A stretch of 64,000 nucleotides of DNA from contig OX393550.1 of the NCBI GenBank assembly GCA_947650365.1, positions 115,116,532 through 115,180,531 of the forward strand, given 5' to 3'. The notes under the pieces were generated by a model. The model was given only the letters and a program-made list of their open reading frames with translations. It searched no databases and was not told the origin of the DNA. The DNA comes from Chamaelirium japonicum (lineage: Eukaryota; Streptophyta; Magnoliopsida; Liliales; Melanthiaceae). Shown piece by piece: positions 1 to 12,216 of the stretch; position 1 is the stretch's first letter; every line of letters starts with the position of its first letter. The translations under genes and the position numbers were made by a program.

Positions 1-239
1 TTGCAAGGATGCTATAATATAGCATTTACATATTTCATTAGATTCTTTCCAGTCATTGAAAGCCTTTAATTGTGCCTCTGTGGCATCGGGTCCTGGCAAA
101 TCTGGCTCAGGGTCATTCAGGGATGTCATGTGTTTACAATCCTTAGGACTAAGTACAGGTTGCGCTTCCAGTCCTCATAGTTGGGACCGGTAAGTTTGTG
201 GTCATTTAGGATAGCGGACAGGGGGTCTAACTTAGTCAT
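1..239 (-). pseudogene. Copia gag N-terminus (UBN2-like), frameshifted
   Basis: Starting at 239 on the minus strand the translation opens MTKLDPLSAILNDHKLTGPN and continues YEDWKRNLYLV. This is the typical start of copia gag polyproteins, where the LTGPNYxDWKRNL block is characteristic. Near position 165 the frame shifts. The other frame then continues with SPKDCKHMTSLNDPEP and AQLKAFNDWKESNEICKCYI to the window edge. In the intact family this protein packages element RNA into virus-like particles. The frameshift indicates a decayed copy, unless it is a sequencing error. Confidence 0.8.
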
Positions 240-1973
240 CTGAAAATAAAAGATTGAATAATGAGAATGCATGAAAACTTATTTTATGGATTTTTAAAAC
301 AAGCTAATTATATCCATATGTCAACGCTACCCTCAAGCGAATCCATCTCTATGGATTAATTAACCATGTATGTAAGATCTCGGAGTAGGCTACACCTGTC
401 CGAGGGGCAGTGTGCAGGTCTTCCGCTTACACGGGGCTTTCCCTTGACCCTATCCAAATCTGCCAACTAAGGGCTTTGATGGACCATGGTTATCTTTTGG
501 CCAGTACCACGTGATCACCGTTGTCTTCGCAACGAATATCTCACGTGTACTTAGGATGCTTACCCACAAGCTTAGGCAATTACGGCACGGGAATTCTAAC
601 GGCCCCCACGAGGGTGAGTAAAGCCTGAACACTTGGCACCGTAACCTCCATATCCTGAAGGAGATCACTAAGTAGCTTGGCATAGGAAAAACACAGCTCT
701 CACCCGAGGGGGTTGTTGAGTTATGCCCTTCCACCCGAGCACGAAGTGATTAGCCGTGAAGGCCAGAGGATCTCTAAAAGTCCTTTCTTACATCCCTTAT
801 ATTTATGTGAGGGTTATTTTGTGAGTATGAATTTATGTAAATGCAAAGGTAGCGACCTCCTAAATACTAGACCCTGGTCACACCATGCTCTCACTAGCGT
901 TCAAGCCCTTCGCCTAGCATTAATCATTCTCGGAATATCATAGTCCCTGCCTTAAACGGATTTCTCCATTCAAGGGTCACATTATATATTCCGAGAATAT
1001 CGATGCTCTGCAAAATTGGTTATCACGCTAATGCTCTAGAGGTAATCCTAGAGTCAGACTCACTGGAAAGGACTCCCACTAGTCATGGCGCCTTGCTTAT
1101 GAATTTGACAATTGATATTCAATGGATCTCCATCTCATCTTTGATTTCGATGCTGGCCAAATAGGCACACCCGACTAATCGGATGTTGACCTAATGGTGG
1201 CATAACCATATGTGATGGGATCCCACTAACATCAAAAGTCAAATAAATAATAGGCGTCATCTAGCGGGATCCTATCCTCAAACGGTCGCTTGGACCGGAG
1301 GGGAAAGTCATCCCTCTGAAAATTGATAATCATATTATCTCATCGGGGTTCGATATGAAGCATAAAGAACTAATAAGGAAAGCAACCATAAAGACTGAAA
1401 TTAAGTTCAGGGTCCGACCCCTGAACCTAATTAGCACAACGCAGGCCTCTAGCTTTCTTCGCAAAGTTTCTCGGTCTGGCTCCTCCGTCGCGCTCGCGAA
1501 TACTTTGTCGGATCGTCTTAATCCTCCAGGGTTCCGCTCACGCTCCCGATGGTGGATTTCTTTGGCACATCTTTCTTCTCGATCTGTAACCGAAAAAGTC
1601 TAGTACGCTTCGAGCAAGTGCTCGCTCGTACACAATTTCCTAGAAAGAAAAGAAAACAAACCTAGAAAAAAGGGCCATGGGAACCGAGGATGGTCAACCC
1701 CCATCACTCGCCCAATCTACGGCTCAATTACATATCCACAAACAAAGAGAGCAAATCTAGACAATGGCTAACTCAGGGTCCGACCCCCGGTAGCAAGCAC
1801 AAAACATAGATCTAGATTTTTTATAGCGACGCCCTTGCAAGAATGATTAATAGAACAAGCACAATATATACTTATGCATGATCTAAGCGTAAGAACCCCG
1901 ATGATCTCACGCATTCATCATGTGCACACATGTTGGCTTCATGAATAATCGTGAAACGCACACCACTAATGCG

Positions 1974-1985
1974 GCTCTGATACCA
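1974..1985 (-). other. Primer-binding site for initiator tRNA-Met
   Basis: The minus strand reads TGGTATCAGAGC, the usual plant retrotransposon primer-binding site complementary to the 3' end of initiator tRNA-Met. It lies two bases inside the LTR end at 1988, as expected for the start of reverse transcription, and sets the direction of the element. Confidence 0.9.
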
Positions 1986-1987
1986 AT

Positions 1988-4483
1988 TGTTGGAAATAAA
2001 TCTATGGTAGAGGCTCGCAGTGGAAACGATTTAGCGGTCGAAAGACCGTCCATGATGCGCGTTACACGATTTAAACTTTTATTGAAACTAACCTACATAT
2101 GTGTGTGCATGTGTATGCACGTGAATCGAACACCCTAACGGTAATCTAGCGTAATGATTAACTAGCATGCATGCAAATCATAATGCTCGCTAGATCTACA
2201 TGTTAGATTACACATACCTTTCGTACGGATCTTTTAACCACGGAGAAGTGTCTTCTTTGTCGATGGAGACGGAAGATCGTTCGCGAAGATACCGATGGTA
2301 CGATTGGAGACGATGCCTTCTTATTCACTCGATCTCACACGATGCACGGAACGTCGCTCTCGGATCTCTGAGTGCCTCCGAAGAACGACCCTTCTCCTTC
2401 TTCAGAACTCCACGCGAGGAAGACGAAGTAGCAAGCGGGAAACGGGAGATGGATTAAGGAGAGAACTAGAGAGATAAGAGGGTGGAGGGGGTTCGGTTTT
2501 GCATCCCTATGGCCGGCCCCCTATAGCCCTTTATATAGGGCCGGCCTACCCCCTTGGATAAGGATCCAAGGGGATAAAGACCTCCCACAATTATCTCTCC
2601 ATTATCTCCTTTTTATCTCTCCTTGTATTTATCCGTTTTCCCACTTTTTAGGGCTCGATCTTAATCGATTCTAGGCCATATCCCTATCTATATGGCCGGC
2701 CCCTATAGATGAGGGATTCTCATCCCTACAATATAGGGCCGGCCCTAGCAAGGTCTCCCATTGCTAGGGTCGGCCAACAGTGAGGTCCGGTAGAGTGAGG
2801 TTTTTACCAAAACGCCCTGACGTCTCATTTTGACCATTTCTAGCGTGCGATACCTAGCGGCCATTACTTAAGTGATTTCTACTAGTTACCTACTATTAAC
2901 TGAGGCCACCAAAGGGTGCCTCTAGCAAAGTCAACTAGTCAACTCGCAGCACATCCCGGTGCTTCGCACCTATGCAGCGAAATTCACTTATGGCTAGGGA
3001 TTACTACGTGCGCCTCTGTACTAGTCTCGGGCATAACCCTTAGTACTCGCATATAGTTACGCATCTCCCGTGCTCTAGTGCCAAGCACACACGGAGTGTA
3101 TACTTCTTTCTTCCTCTTAGTGCTTATGGTGTTCCGAGGAGATGGTTCAAGAACCGTACATAATGTTGATAAGGTGGAACCATCAGGGACCGGAGTTCAT
3201 GGCTTCCAACTCAAGCTCGATCGACACACTACCCGAGTGTACCATCGATCCTCTGAGCTCGAGTTAACCTGTGTAGCCACCCAGAGTGCGACGCGGGCTG
3301 CACTCCAATTCACCCGGACTTACTATGTTCTCCATCATACCCCTGCTCTCCGCTTAGTAGTGGTAAACCCGATGTCCCTCCACTTGATGCCATGATTCAT
3401 TTCGAGCGGTGGAGACTACCGTCGGACTCGAATGATCATATGACTTGGTTCCTTCCAAGTTGACCTATACATCGTACCTATGATTACCCCGTCGAGTAAT
3501 CGCACCTGGTCAACAGTCAAACTGATGACCACCAGGCCTGGGTTTGGTACGGTGTAAGTCACACCAAGGAACGTACCTCCCTTCAGGGGTGTGGATGGCC
3601 TGCAGGAGTGACACGCTAATGCAACGCCAGCCGGGTAACCCAATACACCGTGGTTTTGGATCACTGCATACGGATCCTCACACATTGGTGCGCCAAAGCA
3701 CCACGCAACTGGTTAGTCCATCAGACGTGTTTCCTCAGGGTTTAGGATCGTTTTACCCTAAGCAGAAACACGGTTTAGTGTACCAGTGTCTGCTCACTGA
3801 TCTATACACCGTGTTAGTTCCGTTCAGCCACAGACACTGTGCCTGGTGATGACCATGGTGAAGACTTCTCATGAACTGTCATCACCAACAGCTTATCATG
3901 ATGAGACGACCAACCTGATTATAGCTGCGAACTGATTTAGATTATATGGGACCAATCCACTCAGTCTTCAGCTCAGTGGACTACCATATAACCATGGCTC
4001 TCTGTTCTTAAAAGAACACGTAACTATGTTACGTACCAATATGCATCTCATATAATAATAACTATCAATCTTTATTAGACCAAAACATAAAGTTTTACAA
4101 GTTTAGAACACATCAATCCAAACACCGATAACTTTGTATCTCTTGAGCGGTTTATCTACTTCATGGATGGTCTATGAGAGGGATTAAGGAGGGTTTTGCG
4201 GGGGTCCGACAAACGGTAACTTGCCGCTTGTGTAATTTCTAGATCGATGATAATCCAAATTCTTGTTGCCAGTGATATTCTATGTTTTTTACTATTGTAT
4301 GTTGTTTCATATTCTCTATGCCGATTGTTAGGTGTGACCTTCGTGGACTCCTGTTTCTCGATTTGTTGCACGGCGCTTTCGGTTGTACTCGGTGGATCGC
4401 TCAGTGTGTGCGCGACTTGATTGGGGTCCGAGATCGGTATCCATCCGTCATAGACAGGTATCGGGGGACCTAGATTTCCAACA
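1988..4483 (-). repeat. 5' LTR of the copia element
   Basis: The interval is bounded by TGTTGGAAAT (1988-1997) and ATTTCCAACA (4474-4483), a perfect 10-base inverted terminal pair with the canonical TG...CA ends. The minus strand carries a TATA box (TATATAAAGGG, 2537 to 2527) about 540 bp from the internal end. That implies a U3 of about 1.9 kb and R-U5 of about 0.5 kb. About 2.5 kb is long for a copia LTR, so a nested insertion inside it is possible. Sequence around 3925-4230 recurs in diverged form near 37430-37745. Confidence 0.7.
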
Positions 4484-4838
4484 CCTAGTTCTCTATGCCG
4501 ACTATCATGTTTTTGATGGGCTCCATCTGGCCATGAGGACTACAATCCCGTCATTGCAGCTCTCAAGCGCAAATGAGAAAGGTTGAGAGTTGATGATAGG
4601 GTTTTTTTTTTGCAATTGAGTTGATGATAGGTTGAAAAACCATAAAATCTCATTAAAAAGAAATCCCATAAAAATTAACTGATTTATAGTATGAGATGAA
4701 TTCTAATTCGACAAATGTTATGGTTAAAAATGAGCTGCTGCTTGTCGTGGGCTTTTTCACTGAGCTGGGCTCTAAATTTTGGGCCTGAAACTCTTGAACA
4801 GATCCAAATAATCAACCCTATCGGATCGGATCCAAATA
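4484..4838. other. Intergenic, distal upstream region of gene A
   Basis: No gene is seen here. The last 50 bp or so, with TCGGATCGGATCCAAA-type words, resemble the sequence just upstream of the gene C promoter near 39836-39865. Homology between A and C therefore extends a little beyond the core promoter. Confidence 0.5.
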
Positions 4839-4874
4839 ATCAAGATCCGGTGGAGGCGCTACCCTTTATGAAAA
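4839..4874 (+). promoter_or_regulatory. Core promoter of gene A
   Basis: ATCAAGATCCGG (4839-4850) followed by GGAGGCGCT and the degenerate TATA box TTTATGAAAA (4865-4874) matches the equivalent blocks before B (14711-14744) and C (39866-39900). A CAGTGACCAAAAAGCCCTGA block about 55 bp further on is also shared. In A the TATA box has a G where B reads TATAAATA. Confidence 0.6.
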
Positions 4875-5017
4875 TCTCCGCTCAGAGCGGCAGGTGCGGC
4901 ATCTCCGCCAATCCAATCCAGTGACCAAAAAGCCCTGACCGAGGAGCGCGAGCTACAGGAATCAAGAAGCGAACGAAGCCGAGTCATTTCCCAATCGTCC
5001 CAAGGGCACCTTCGTCC

Positions 5018-5041
5018 ATGCGAGATCGAAAGGGAAATTAA
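5018..5041 (+). promoter_or_regulatory. Seven-codon upstream ORF overlapping the gene A start
   Basis: ATG at 5018 opens a frame MRDRKGN that stops with TAA at 5039-5041. The last A of the stop is the first base of the main ATG (TAATG). In gene B the aligned ATG (14891) is itself the start of the main frame. The upstream ORF could tune translation of A by reinitiation, which is inferred from the overlap. Confidence 0.45.
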
Positions 5042-8000
5042 TGGCTGAGTATCCGGACCCGGCGACGCCGCCGCCGGCGGGCGGGATACCCGACCCGCGG
5101 GGCCCACCGCCGGACCCGCCGAGCGCCTATCTTGAAATAACTTTTCTTCCTGTCGGCGGGCGACCCGACCCGCGGCGCACACGGCTGGGCACAGCCGACC
5201 CGACCCGCGGCGCACACGGCCGGGCACTACCTCTAGACGTCATTCTTCGGAGGGGTCCGTACGAGGAGGACCGATACACACTGACGGATGACTTCCATGG
5301 CCTCCTGCACGGCCCGGCGGCCGGCGCACCGGCGCCATCCGCTGCCGGCACCTGGGATCTTCTCCGGCAGGTCATGGTGCCAGGGGTTATTTATCAGCGC
5401 CGTAGCTTCAACGTGAGGTACATCCAGCTCTGCGATGGGCCTGACCCGTTGGCCCCGCCGCCGCCGCCGCCCCACCAACCGGGCACGCCGGGAAGTCCTC
5501 CATCCTCACCCGGCTCACCCCGGAAGCGACGCGCCGTCCCCGCTGACCACGAGATTCGTCTAACGGAATGGCAAGATTTCCTGAACCATGGCGACGGAGA
5601 CAACGAGCCGGAATCGCAATCGGCTCGGCAAGATCCGGGGACGTCATCGGCGCGGCAGCACGAGTCGCAGCCGGTCCAGTTCGAGGAGCGGCCGTCTGAC
5701 TCCCGGAATGCTCCTCCTCTTCAGGCGGAGTACGTATTCTTTCCTATTAGGGTTTCAAGAGTCTGATTAGATGGAATTGTGATCCATGGTAATTTTTAGA
5801 TATTTATAATCAGATGTTATCATAACACTTTTAAGGGCCAATATGCAGTGGGCAGATGCCGCGCGGTCCATCGATCCATGGCGGCGGCTCCGAGCCCTTT
5901 CAGGTCTTTCTCATTCACCCTCCAGGCTTATCTTCCTTGAATTTCTTGAATTATTCCGTCTTCTCCAACTTATTTCTTGCTGTATGAAGTGTTTTGGGTG
6001 TTCGAAGTTTCGCTAATTACACAACTTTGTCCATTTTGAAACCATCGGCGATGATCTTGTTCATCCACTTTTTCTTATACTATTTAATCGAATGCCGCAA
6101 TACCGATAGAAGTATTACAATGATAGTGAGTAAATTTTTTCAATCCAGCACTAAGTTATGCCACAAAGTTCAACCGTGGACGCAAACTAGTGATGAAAAG
6201 ATATCTCAAGAAGAGAAGAAATCTATTTCTTGCTTTCGTTAATATGCATGAAGCATATGATTAAGTACAAAGAAATGTAATTTGGTTGTGGTTAACGAAG
6301 GATGACGTATATAGAGGATATATTGAAATTGTCAAGGAATGGCATGAAGGAATGGTGGCGCGCTATGCAAACAAAAGCCTAGGTGCAGCCCAGGCGCAAG
6401 GGGTGAGCCTAGGCTTTTGACTGTATTTTCCTGGATTTTTAAAAGGGGGGTTACGCCAGAGGCCCCTTACATCACACTCTTCCCACATTAAGATATATAC
6501 GATGTATTTAAGAAAACAAGATAAAAACCACAATGTAAAAACTGATAAAGGTACAACTATCCTCAAATTGCACAAGCATAACATGCATAAATGAAATCTT
6601 CCATAAAAATCCGATAAAAGTCTAAAGAACTGAAATATCTCGGTTATAACTTATAATAGTAAGTCTACTGTTTAGAAATTGTATGTTAGGAACTTAAAAT
6701 AATTAGTCTAGCATTGTCAAGGGTAACTTGTATTTTTTTTTTCCAGGTCAAGGGTACCTTGTATTTGGGTTTTGTTAAAATCACTCCAATTGCATTTGGG
6801 GATGAACCCAGATCGGAGAAGATTTGACGAAATCTAGGCTTGGGTATGAACTTAAATTTCAGCAAATCTAGGGTTTGTAGGATCTTTTGGGCAAGAAAGC
6901 GATGTTTAGGGGGCTCTTAGGGCTTTAGGGAAGAAGTGGATAGAAAAAAAGTCAAAAAATACAAGAGATAAAGAAAAACATACGGACATATCTTAGCTAG
7001 AAAAAAATTAATTAAGATCAAATAATGTCGATAAAATTTCAATATTTCATCAGCTGAAGAAGTATTTTTTACATTCAAACTTCAGAAAGAAAACATTGCA
7101 GTGAAATATCACTACATGCATCCTCCTCACCTGAATGTAATCAAAGCACTTATCACCCTCCGCTAGCTTTGAGTGTTGACAGCGGTAGAAATCCAGGTGT
7201 TACACTGCTCAGTTGGGTATATTAGGCTCTTGACTATATGGCACATTCTCTCGGACTGGGCTAGCAACATTGGAGTATCACTTTTCTCATTGTTTATTAA
7301 CAACAAAACGTTTTGCTCTTCTACAGGGTCTTAAAAGAATTGCTATTTTAACAATTACAGATGCTCCAATGGAAGAATTTATGTCTGCTGTGAACTATGT
7401 CATGGAAAACACATTCGCGGGTGTCCAGAATTATACGAGGCTGTGGCGAAGGTATATACTCATCCAAACTTCACGAATGCTTCAAATCTCGGTCCTTCGA
7501 CTGCCACCGACCAACTGATGAGTGATGACTAGCTGTATGTACATCACCGGTCTATGATTTCCGCAGCGAGCTCCCAAATCCACCTCCTTCACATACACAG
7601 AATAAGGGGCTAGCGAACTATCTCGTTGGGTGTTGCAAGTGGCTCGACGAAGTGGAGCAGCTGGTTTATTTTGTTAAATATGTTTCCACTTCCGAGTTAG
7701 TGGTGGAAACAAAATTTCTCTTCTTCTCACATTTTGCTGCCAAGGTATGATGCTGTGGGCCTTTCTTTCCATCCCATCTCCGTTATTAAATTTTTATGGG
7801 TCAATTTGACTTACCCTATGAGTTAATAGGCCAACTTGACTTACCCCCCCAAAATGATATCAATTTGAGTTACCCCCTACTTTGACTTAACCCCCAAAAT
7901 TTATATGTGATAATTAGATGAAATTGGGGGTATCTCAAAATGCCATATAGGCATTTGCGCGCAGGGGGGGGGGGGGGGGGGGGAGGAGGGGTTAGTCAAA

Positions 8001-9090
8001 ATTTTTGGGGGTAACTCTAATTGATATCATTTTAGGGGGGTAAGTCTAGTTGGCCTATTAACATAGGGGTAAGTCAAATTGACCCCTTTTTTAAGAAAAA
8101 ACCATCATTAAATGTTTACAAGTTCCGTTTGATGTTATTGATTTAAAATCTCGTATTTTTATTGTTGGTTAATAGCTACACACAAAATACTTCATTTTGG
8201 ACTCTCGGAAAGTGGACATTCTGGTTTATTGATAAACCAGGATTCTTGATGTCCACCTTCTATGGAATGCCTTACATAGGATATAATTTATTATTTGAGT
8301 TAATTGTATTTTTTTTTTAATATCTTGCAGATTGAGTTCCTCCATGAGTACATGGATTCTACGAAGGAGGACCTGGGTAATGAACTGATTGCGCAACTAT
8401 GTAATGCATATCAATTCCTTTAAACTTCTAAACTAGTCCAAACACACCCCGGGTGAGGCCCAGGAATCGGCAGGATACGGCAGTCGCAGCCGTCGGTTAA
8501 ACCCCATGATGATCTAAAAAATTCTGTTTTCTTTTCGTTCTGTGTCAACAAAAGAAGACTTGGGAGGAGGAATTACCACTTTGCGAGAAAACAAAGTGAG
8601 AGAGAGGGGTTTTTCTGTTCAGCGGAGGGTGCCACGTTAAGGCCCTCCGACTTATATTATAGTATAGGAACATAATTTTGGAAGGAATATCCAATTGTAC
8701 ATTGGCCTCCAGGACTGTTGAGAGTAATGGATTGATTTTATATTCTAAAAATAATAGGACCTTTCGAACTGATATTTAGTGATGTTAAAATCTTGATATT
8801 GGTATTTCCCTAATCAGATAGAAAAGGGAGAAATTTATCTATGGGATTCCTAATTAAATATGCATATTGTACATGATCTCTTAGGTGGCTTTTGGGGGTC
8901 AAGTTCTGCTTCTCCATCTGTGAGTATAAATGTTGTCCAGAAAAAAAAATTTAATGTTTTTTTGTCATCCCAATACGATTCTCATTGGAATCAGTTTCTG
9001 ATGCGGATTTGCGATTCTCATTATTTTTCATCTTAATTGCAGATACCGACGATTAATTCCGATAACGACCAGCGGCGCTGGACTGTATAA
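5041..9090 (+). CDS. Gene A: unrecognised proline-rich protein, family copy 1 (7 exons, 391 aa)
   Basis: I do not recognise this family. The model joins 5041-5729, 5849-5903, 7327-7451, 7567-7744, 8331-8376, 8885-8919 and 9043-9090. All introns are GT-AG, phases agree, and the total is 1176 nt. Residues 1-248 are proline/glycine-rich and contain LEITF, DDFHGLL, QVMVPGVIYQRRSFNVRYI and a basic SPRKRRAVP stretch that could be a nuclear localisation signal. Residues 249-376 look helical: GLKRIAILTITDAP, a YLVGCCKWLDEVEQL block, then IEFLHEYMDSTKEDL. The tail is NSDNDQRRWTV. Genes B and C share the layout, which supports the exons. Unlike C, which has a continuous exon here, A has an intron (7452-7566) over sequence homologous to C coding sequence. 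Intron 4 holds a foldback element. Function is unknown; a nuclear role is only suggested by the basic motif. Confidence 0.8.
7798..8086. mobile_element. Foldback (MITE-like) element in intron 4 of gene A
   Basis: The ends GGGTCAATTTGACTTACCC and GGGGTAAGTCAAATTGACCC are inverted copies. Inner blocks such as AATGATATCAATT...AATTGATATCATT pair as well, so the whole element can fold into a long hairpin. A run of 20 G (7964-7983) lies near the centre. No coding sequence is present. Confidence 0.75.
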
Positions 9091-9589
9091 TCTGGTCTGT
9101 GATTCCGGAAGTCTTTGCGGCCTCGCATTTTTTTCTGCACCACCAAAACAGAGAGTTCATGCCTGTTTCTTAGGTCCCCGGAATTAGAGGCGGTGGATAT
9201 AATGGCTATGTAAATACTTTTGAGCCAATAGGTGTGGTAGTATGTCGGGGGCACTTGTTTTTCTTTTTAACTTTTGGATTGAACCAAACAAGTAGCGTTC
9301 TGAGTTGAAATTGAATGACTTTTCATTTGAATTGTATCTGAACTGAATTAGACCCCTATAGAAACTGCTTCAGAATAAAGCGTGTGTTTTGATTTTTATT
9401 TATTTGGTGGTGGTGGTGTTTAGACTTACCCTCCAAAAACATATGGTAATTAGTATGACACAATCTTGAAGAAGATGAAGAAAGTTTTCAAATTTAATAT
9501 TAGAAAACCGATTCATTAGGAAGAATTTTATCTTCTTCCTCAAATCCAGTGTCAAGAACCCATACATTCACAATGGATTGTGTGGAAGG
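9091..9589 (+). other. 3' UTR region of gene A
   Basis: Sequence after the stop still resembles that after gene C (45235-45640), for example GTTGAAATTGAATGACTTTT against GTTGAGATTGGATGGCTTTT. The shared stretch marks an approximate 3' UTR. No clear poly(A) signal was fixed. Confidence 0.5.
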
Positions 9590-9763
9590 GGAAAATTTTC
9601 AGCACATCCTGTGTATGCTACAACCGTTGCCTTGAGCCTATCAGCTTGCTCTAAGTGCTGAGGGGGCACTGCCTCCATTTTCTAGGGTCTACTACCCCAT
9701 CTCTTGAATCGCAATGGGCTCCATGGTTGTAGCGTACACAGGGTGTGCTGAAAATTTTCCTGT
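9590..9763. repeat. Inverted repeat with 40-bp arms
   Basis: The arm at 9590-9631 (GGGGAAAATTTTCAGCACA...) is the near-perfect reverse complement of 9721-9763, separated by about 90 bp. It looks like a short foldback element. Its right arm abuts the minisatellite that follows. Confidence 0.7.
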
Positions 9764-9768
9764 GAGGA

Positions 9769-10095
9769 AAAAGATGAAACCCATTCATGAGGAAGAACCC
9801 ATTCGGGAGGAAGAAAATGAACTCAATTGGGATGGAGAACGAAGAAAAATATGGAACCCCTTCACAAGAAGAAGTAACTCATTTATGAGGAATGAACCCA
9901 TTTGGGAGGAAGAGATGAAACTCATTCGAGCTAAAGGAACCCATTCATGAGTAAAAGATGAAACTCATTCGTAATGAAGAAACCCATTTGGGAGGAAGAA
10001 GATGAGACTCATTTGTGATGAAGGAACCCAATTTGGAGGAAGAAGATGAAACTCATTCGTGAGGAAGGAACTCACCCAAAAGGAAGAAGATGAAG
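9769..10095 (+). repeat. Degenerate minisatellite, about 37-bp unit
   Basis: Roughly eight imperfect copies of a purine-rich unit (AGGAAGAAGATGAAACTCAT, then TCGTGAGGAAGGAACCCAT) stand in tandem. An open frame through part of it reflects the repeat composition and is not a gene. Confidence 0.75.
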
Positions 10096-10827
10096 ATTTT
10101 TTCCAAATCCTCAAATTCCTAAAACGGAGATCTTCTCTAAATCCTTAAATACACATGTTTGACTAAAGCAATGAGACGATTTGGATTTAGAGGGTTAAGT
10201 CTAATTACGGACAAAGTGCATTGGGGGGGGGGGGGGGTTGGGGGGATACCAATTTCCGTATATGTTTGGGTGGTTAAGTTTAAAAAACCATTATTATTGT
10301 TATTATTATTATTCCTATGACTACTACTTGAGGGATGTGTAGGGGATGATCTTCCTCCGATTAAATACTCCGCCGAACAATCAATCGATTTAACTTCAAC
10401 TCAACTAGAATGTAGAATAGACAATAGAGAGTAGAGTTGAGAGTAGAAAGTAGACAAGAATGTGGTATCGAAGTTTAACCGAAACCTACGTCTTTGTGTG
10501 CTAAGGTGCAACCTTAATCCACTATCTCAGAAATATAGAGTTATCTCGACGGACCAAGGGTAACCTGTACAAGCAATCAGAGAAGATAAGATGCGCAGGG
10601 GGGGGGGATAGAAGATGCTTTTTTAGCGAGTGGAGGCCAAAAACCTATGTGTTCTTCATCTGAACTATTCAACTCCAAAAACGGAAGAATGATCTCTAGA
10701 ATAGGAATCAAATTTGCATCTGATGTCGACTCTACTATTTATAAAGATAGGAAGCGGGTCCCGAAGTGGTTTTTTGCAAGCGGGGTACCGAGCCCCGGGC
10801 TACCCCTTGTGCTCCTCAGCTAAGGTT
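10096..10827. other. Repeat-derived sequence without a gene
   Basis: This contains a 15-G run (10223-10237) and AT-rich sequence. The part from about 10660 to 10800 resembles 33165-33280, so both belong to one dispersed repeat. No coding sequence is supported. Confidence 0.5.
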
Positions 10828-11038
10828 GGCAGGTCTCATTGTGTCTTCGTGGGCCCCATGCAGGGCTGGCAGGCCCCGTTGTGTTATTGTGGGTCCAAGG
10901 CAGGGCTGGCGGGCCCCGTTGTGTCGTTGTAGACCCCAAGCAGGGCTGGCTGGTTGTATCGTCGTGGTTTCCAGGCAAGACTGGCGGGTCCCATTATAGT
11001 CTGTTGAGCCTCGAGCTATTCTCGCGGGCCCCATTTGA
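10828..11038 (+). repeat. Minisatellite, 40-bp unit, five copies
   Basis: Units begin GGCAGGCCCCGTTGTGTTAT and end GGGTCCAAGGCAGGGCT, with a spacing of 40 bp (one unit 35 bp). A related, more decayed array is at 33280-33425. Short open frames on both strands here are products of the repeat. Confidence 0.8.
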
Positions 11039-11221
11039 GTCATACACTATAGGTTTATGAGTGCCTTAGCCAAATTTTGCATCCACAGTGTGCATGTTGA
11101 TCCTAATATTTTTGAATGTGTTTGAAGATGCCTAATGCTTTTTAGTTTAGTGCTCGGTAAAAACTTACCTTAGTTTTATTTGAGCTTTAAACCCTATTTG
11201 ATTTTTGCGTGTTATTGGATA

Positions 11222-11753
11222 GGTGTTACTATTTGCACCCACAAAATTACTAGGGTTCCTCAACTTCATCTGGATACCCTAACCCGATTCATATATTTAC
11301 TATTGTCCTTATTTTGATAGCGCACCCTACTAGGGTCCCCACTATGACCACCACCGTTGTGTCCACCTTCGTCTCCTTTTCCTCCTCCCCCTTCTCATTC
11401 CTCTTCCTCTCATTGAAACCTTAATCGAGTTGGTGGCTATCGATCGATATTGCTAATAGTGGGGAGCCACCGACACGACTCCAAGGTGGATTAAGGTTTT
11501 GACGAGGAAGATGGAGTAGAAGGGAGGAGGAGGGAGAGAAAGAAGAGGATGAGGAAGGAGAAGGGGTGGAGGCAGTTGGTTGCACACCATCGGCAGCAGA
11601 GATGTGGAGGGGTGTACAGTTCGTGGCAACGACGAAGGTGATGGGGCATTATCAATAGACCTGAAAGGTTCTGGGGACCCATCCGGTATTTAATTATTTG
11701 TTAGGCTGGGGGTCCCCAGTAATTTTGTGGGTGCCAATAGCAGCACCCTTCTA
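11222..11753. mobile_element. Non-autonomous TIR transposon, about 530 bp
   Basis: The left end GGTGTTACTATTTGCACCCA and following CAAAATTACTAGGG pair with the right-end CCCAGTAATTTTG...TGCCAATAGCAGCACC, giving a terminal inverted repeat of about 35 bp. The interior is purine/pyrimidine-biased with no coding sequence. No target-site duplication was assigned. Confidence 0.7.
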
Positions 11754-12208
11754 CAGGTGGATCATACTGATGCAGCCTTACTGATGCAGCCTTCGGACGG
11801 CTGTTGATGAGAGTTTGCCGTGGATTTGTATCTGTTGTGGTTGTGTCAGCCACACGATAACCAACTGTCCACCGGAAGAGCTTGGTGGTCCTACTGATGC
11901 CATGGAGGTCCGGCCGGAGACTATGGTGGCATGTTCTGTGGGTACGACGGATGTACGGGCATCTAGGAAGTGTCTCTTGAGGCTGCCATGTGGCACCTTG
12001 TTATTTGAGGCTACTGTTTTAGTATAATTATAGATATTTTCCAAACTAACCAATTAGTAATTTAGTATCGGACTTAATCATAATTAAATTTAAGTGCAAA
12101 CGTCTACTAATTTATGATATCTAAGCTTCTATTTTATTTTTATTTTAAAGAAAAGCTTCAATTTTTTCTTTCGGTTTTGTGCTACGATAGTTTAAGGGTT
12201 GATGGTAG
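11754..12208. other. Intergenic, nothing recognised
   Basis: There are small overlapping open frames near 11778-12053 on both strands. They show no conserved motif and no splice-supported extension. Confidence 0.4.
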
Positions 12209-12216
12209 GCTGAAAC

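Larger units (their letters stand above)
1..4483 (-). mobile_element. Ty1-copia retrotransposon, 5' part, truncated by the window edge
   Basis: Read on the minus strand, this runs from an LTR (1988-4483) through a primer-binding site (1974-1985) and an untranslated leader (240-1973) into a gag-like reading frame (1-239). The order LTR, PBS, leader, gag is that of the 5' end of a Ty1-copia element, and the rest lies beyond the window. The leader is about 1.7 kb and shows no recognisable coding sequence. The gag frame is broken, so this copy is probably not autonomous. Confidence 0.8.

Noticed and set aside
10714..11060. Small Gly/Arg-rich protein genes
   Set aside because: The frames occur on both strands and follow the 40-bp minisatellite.
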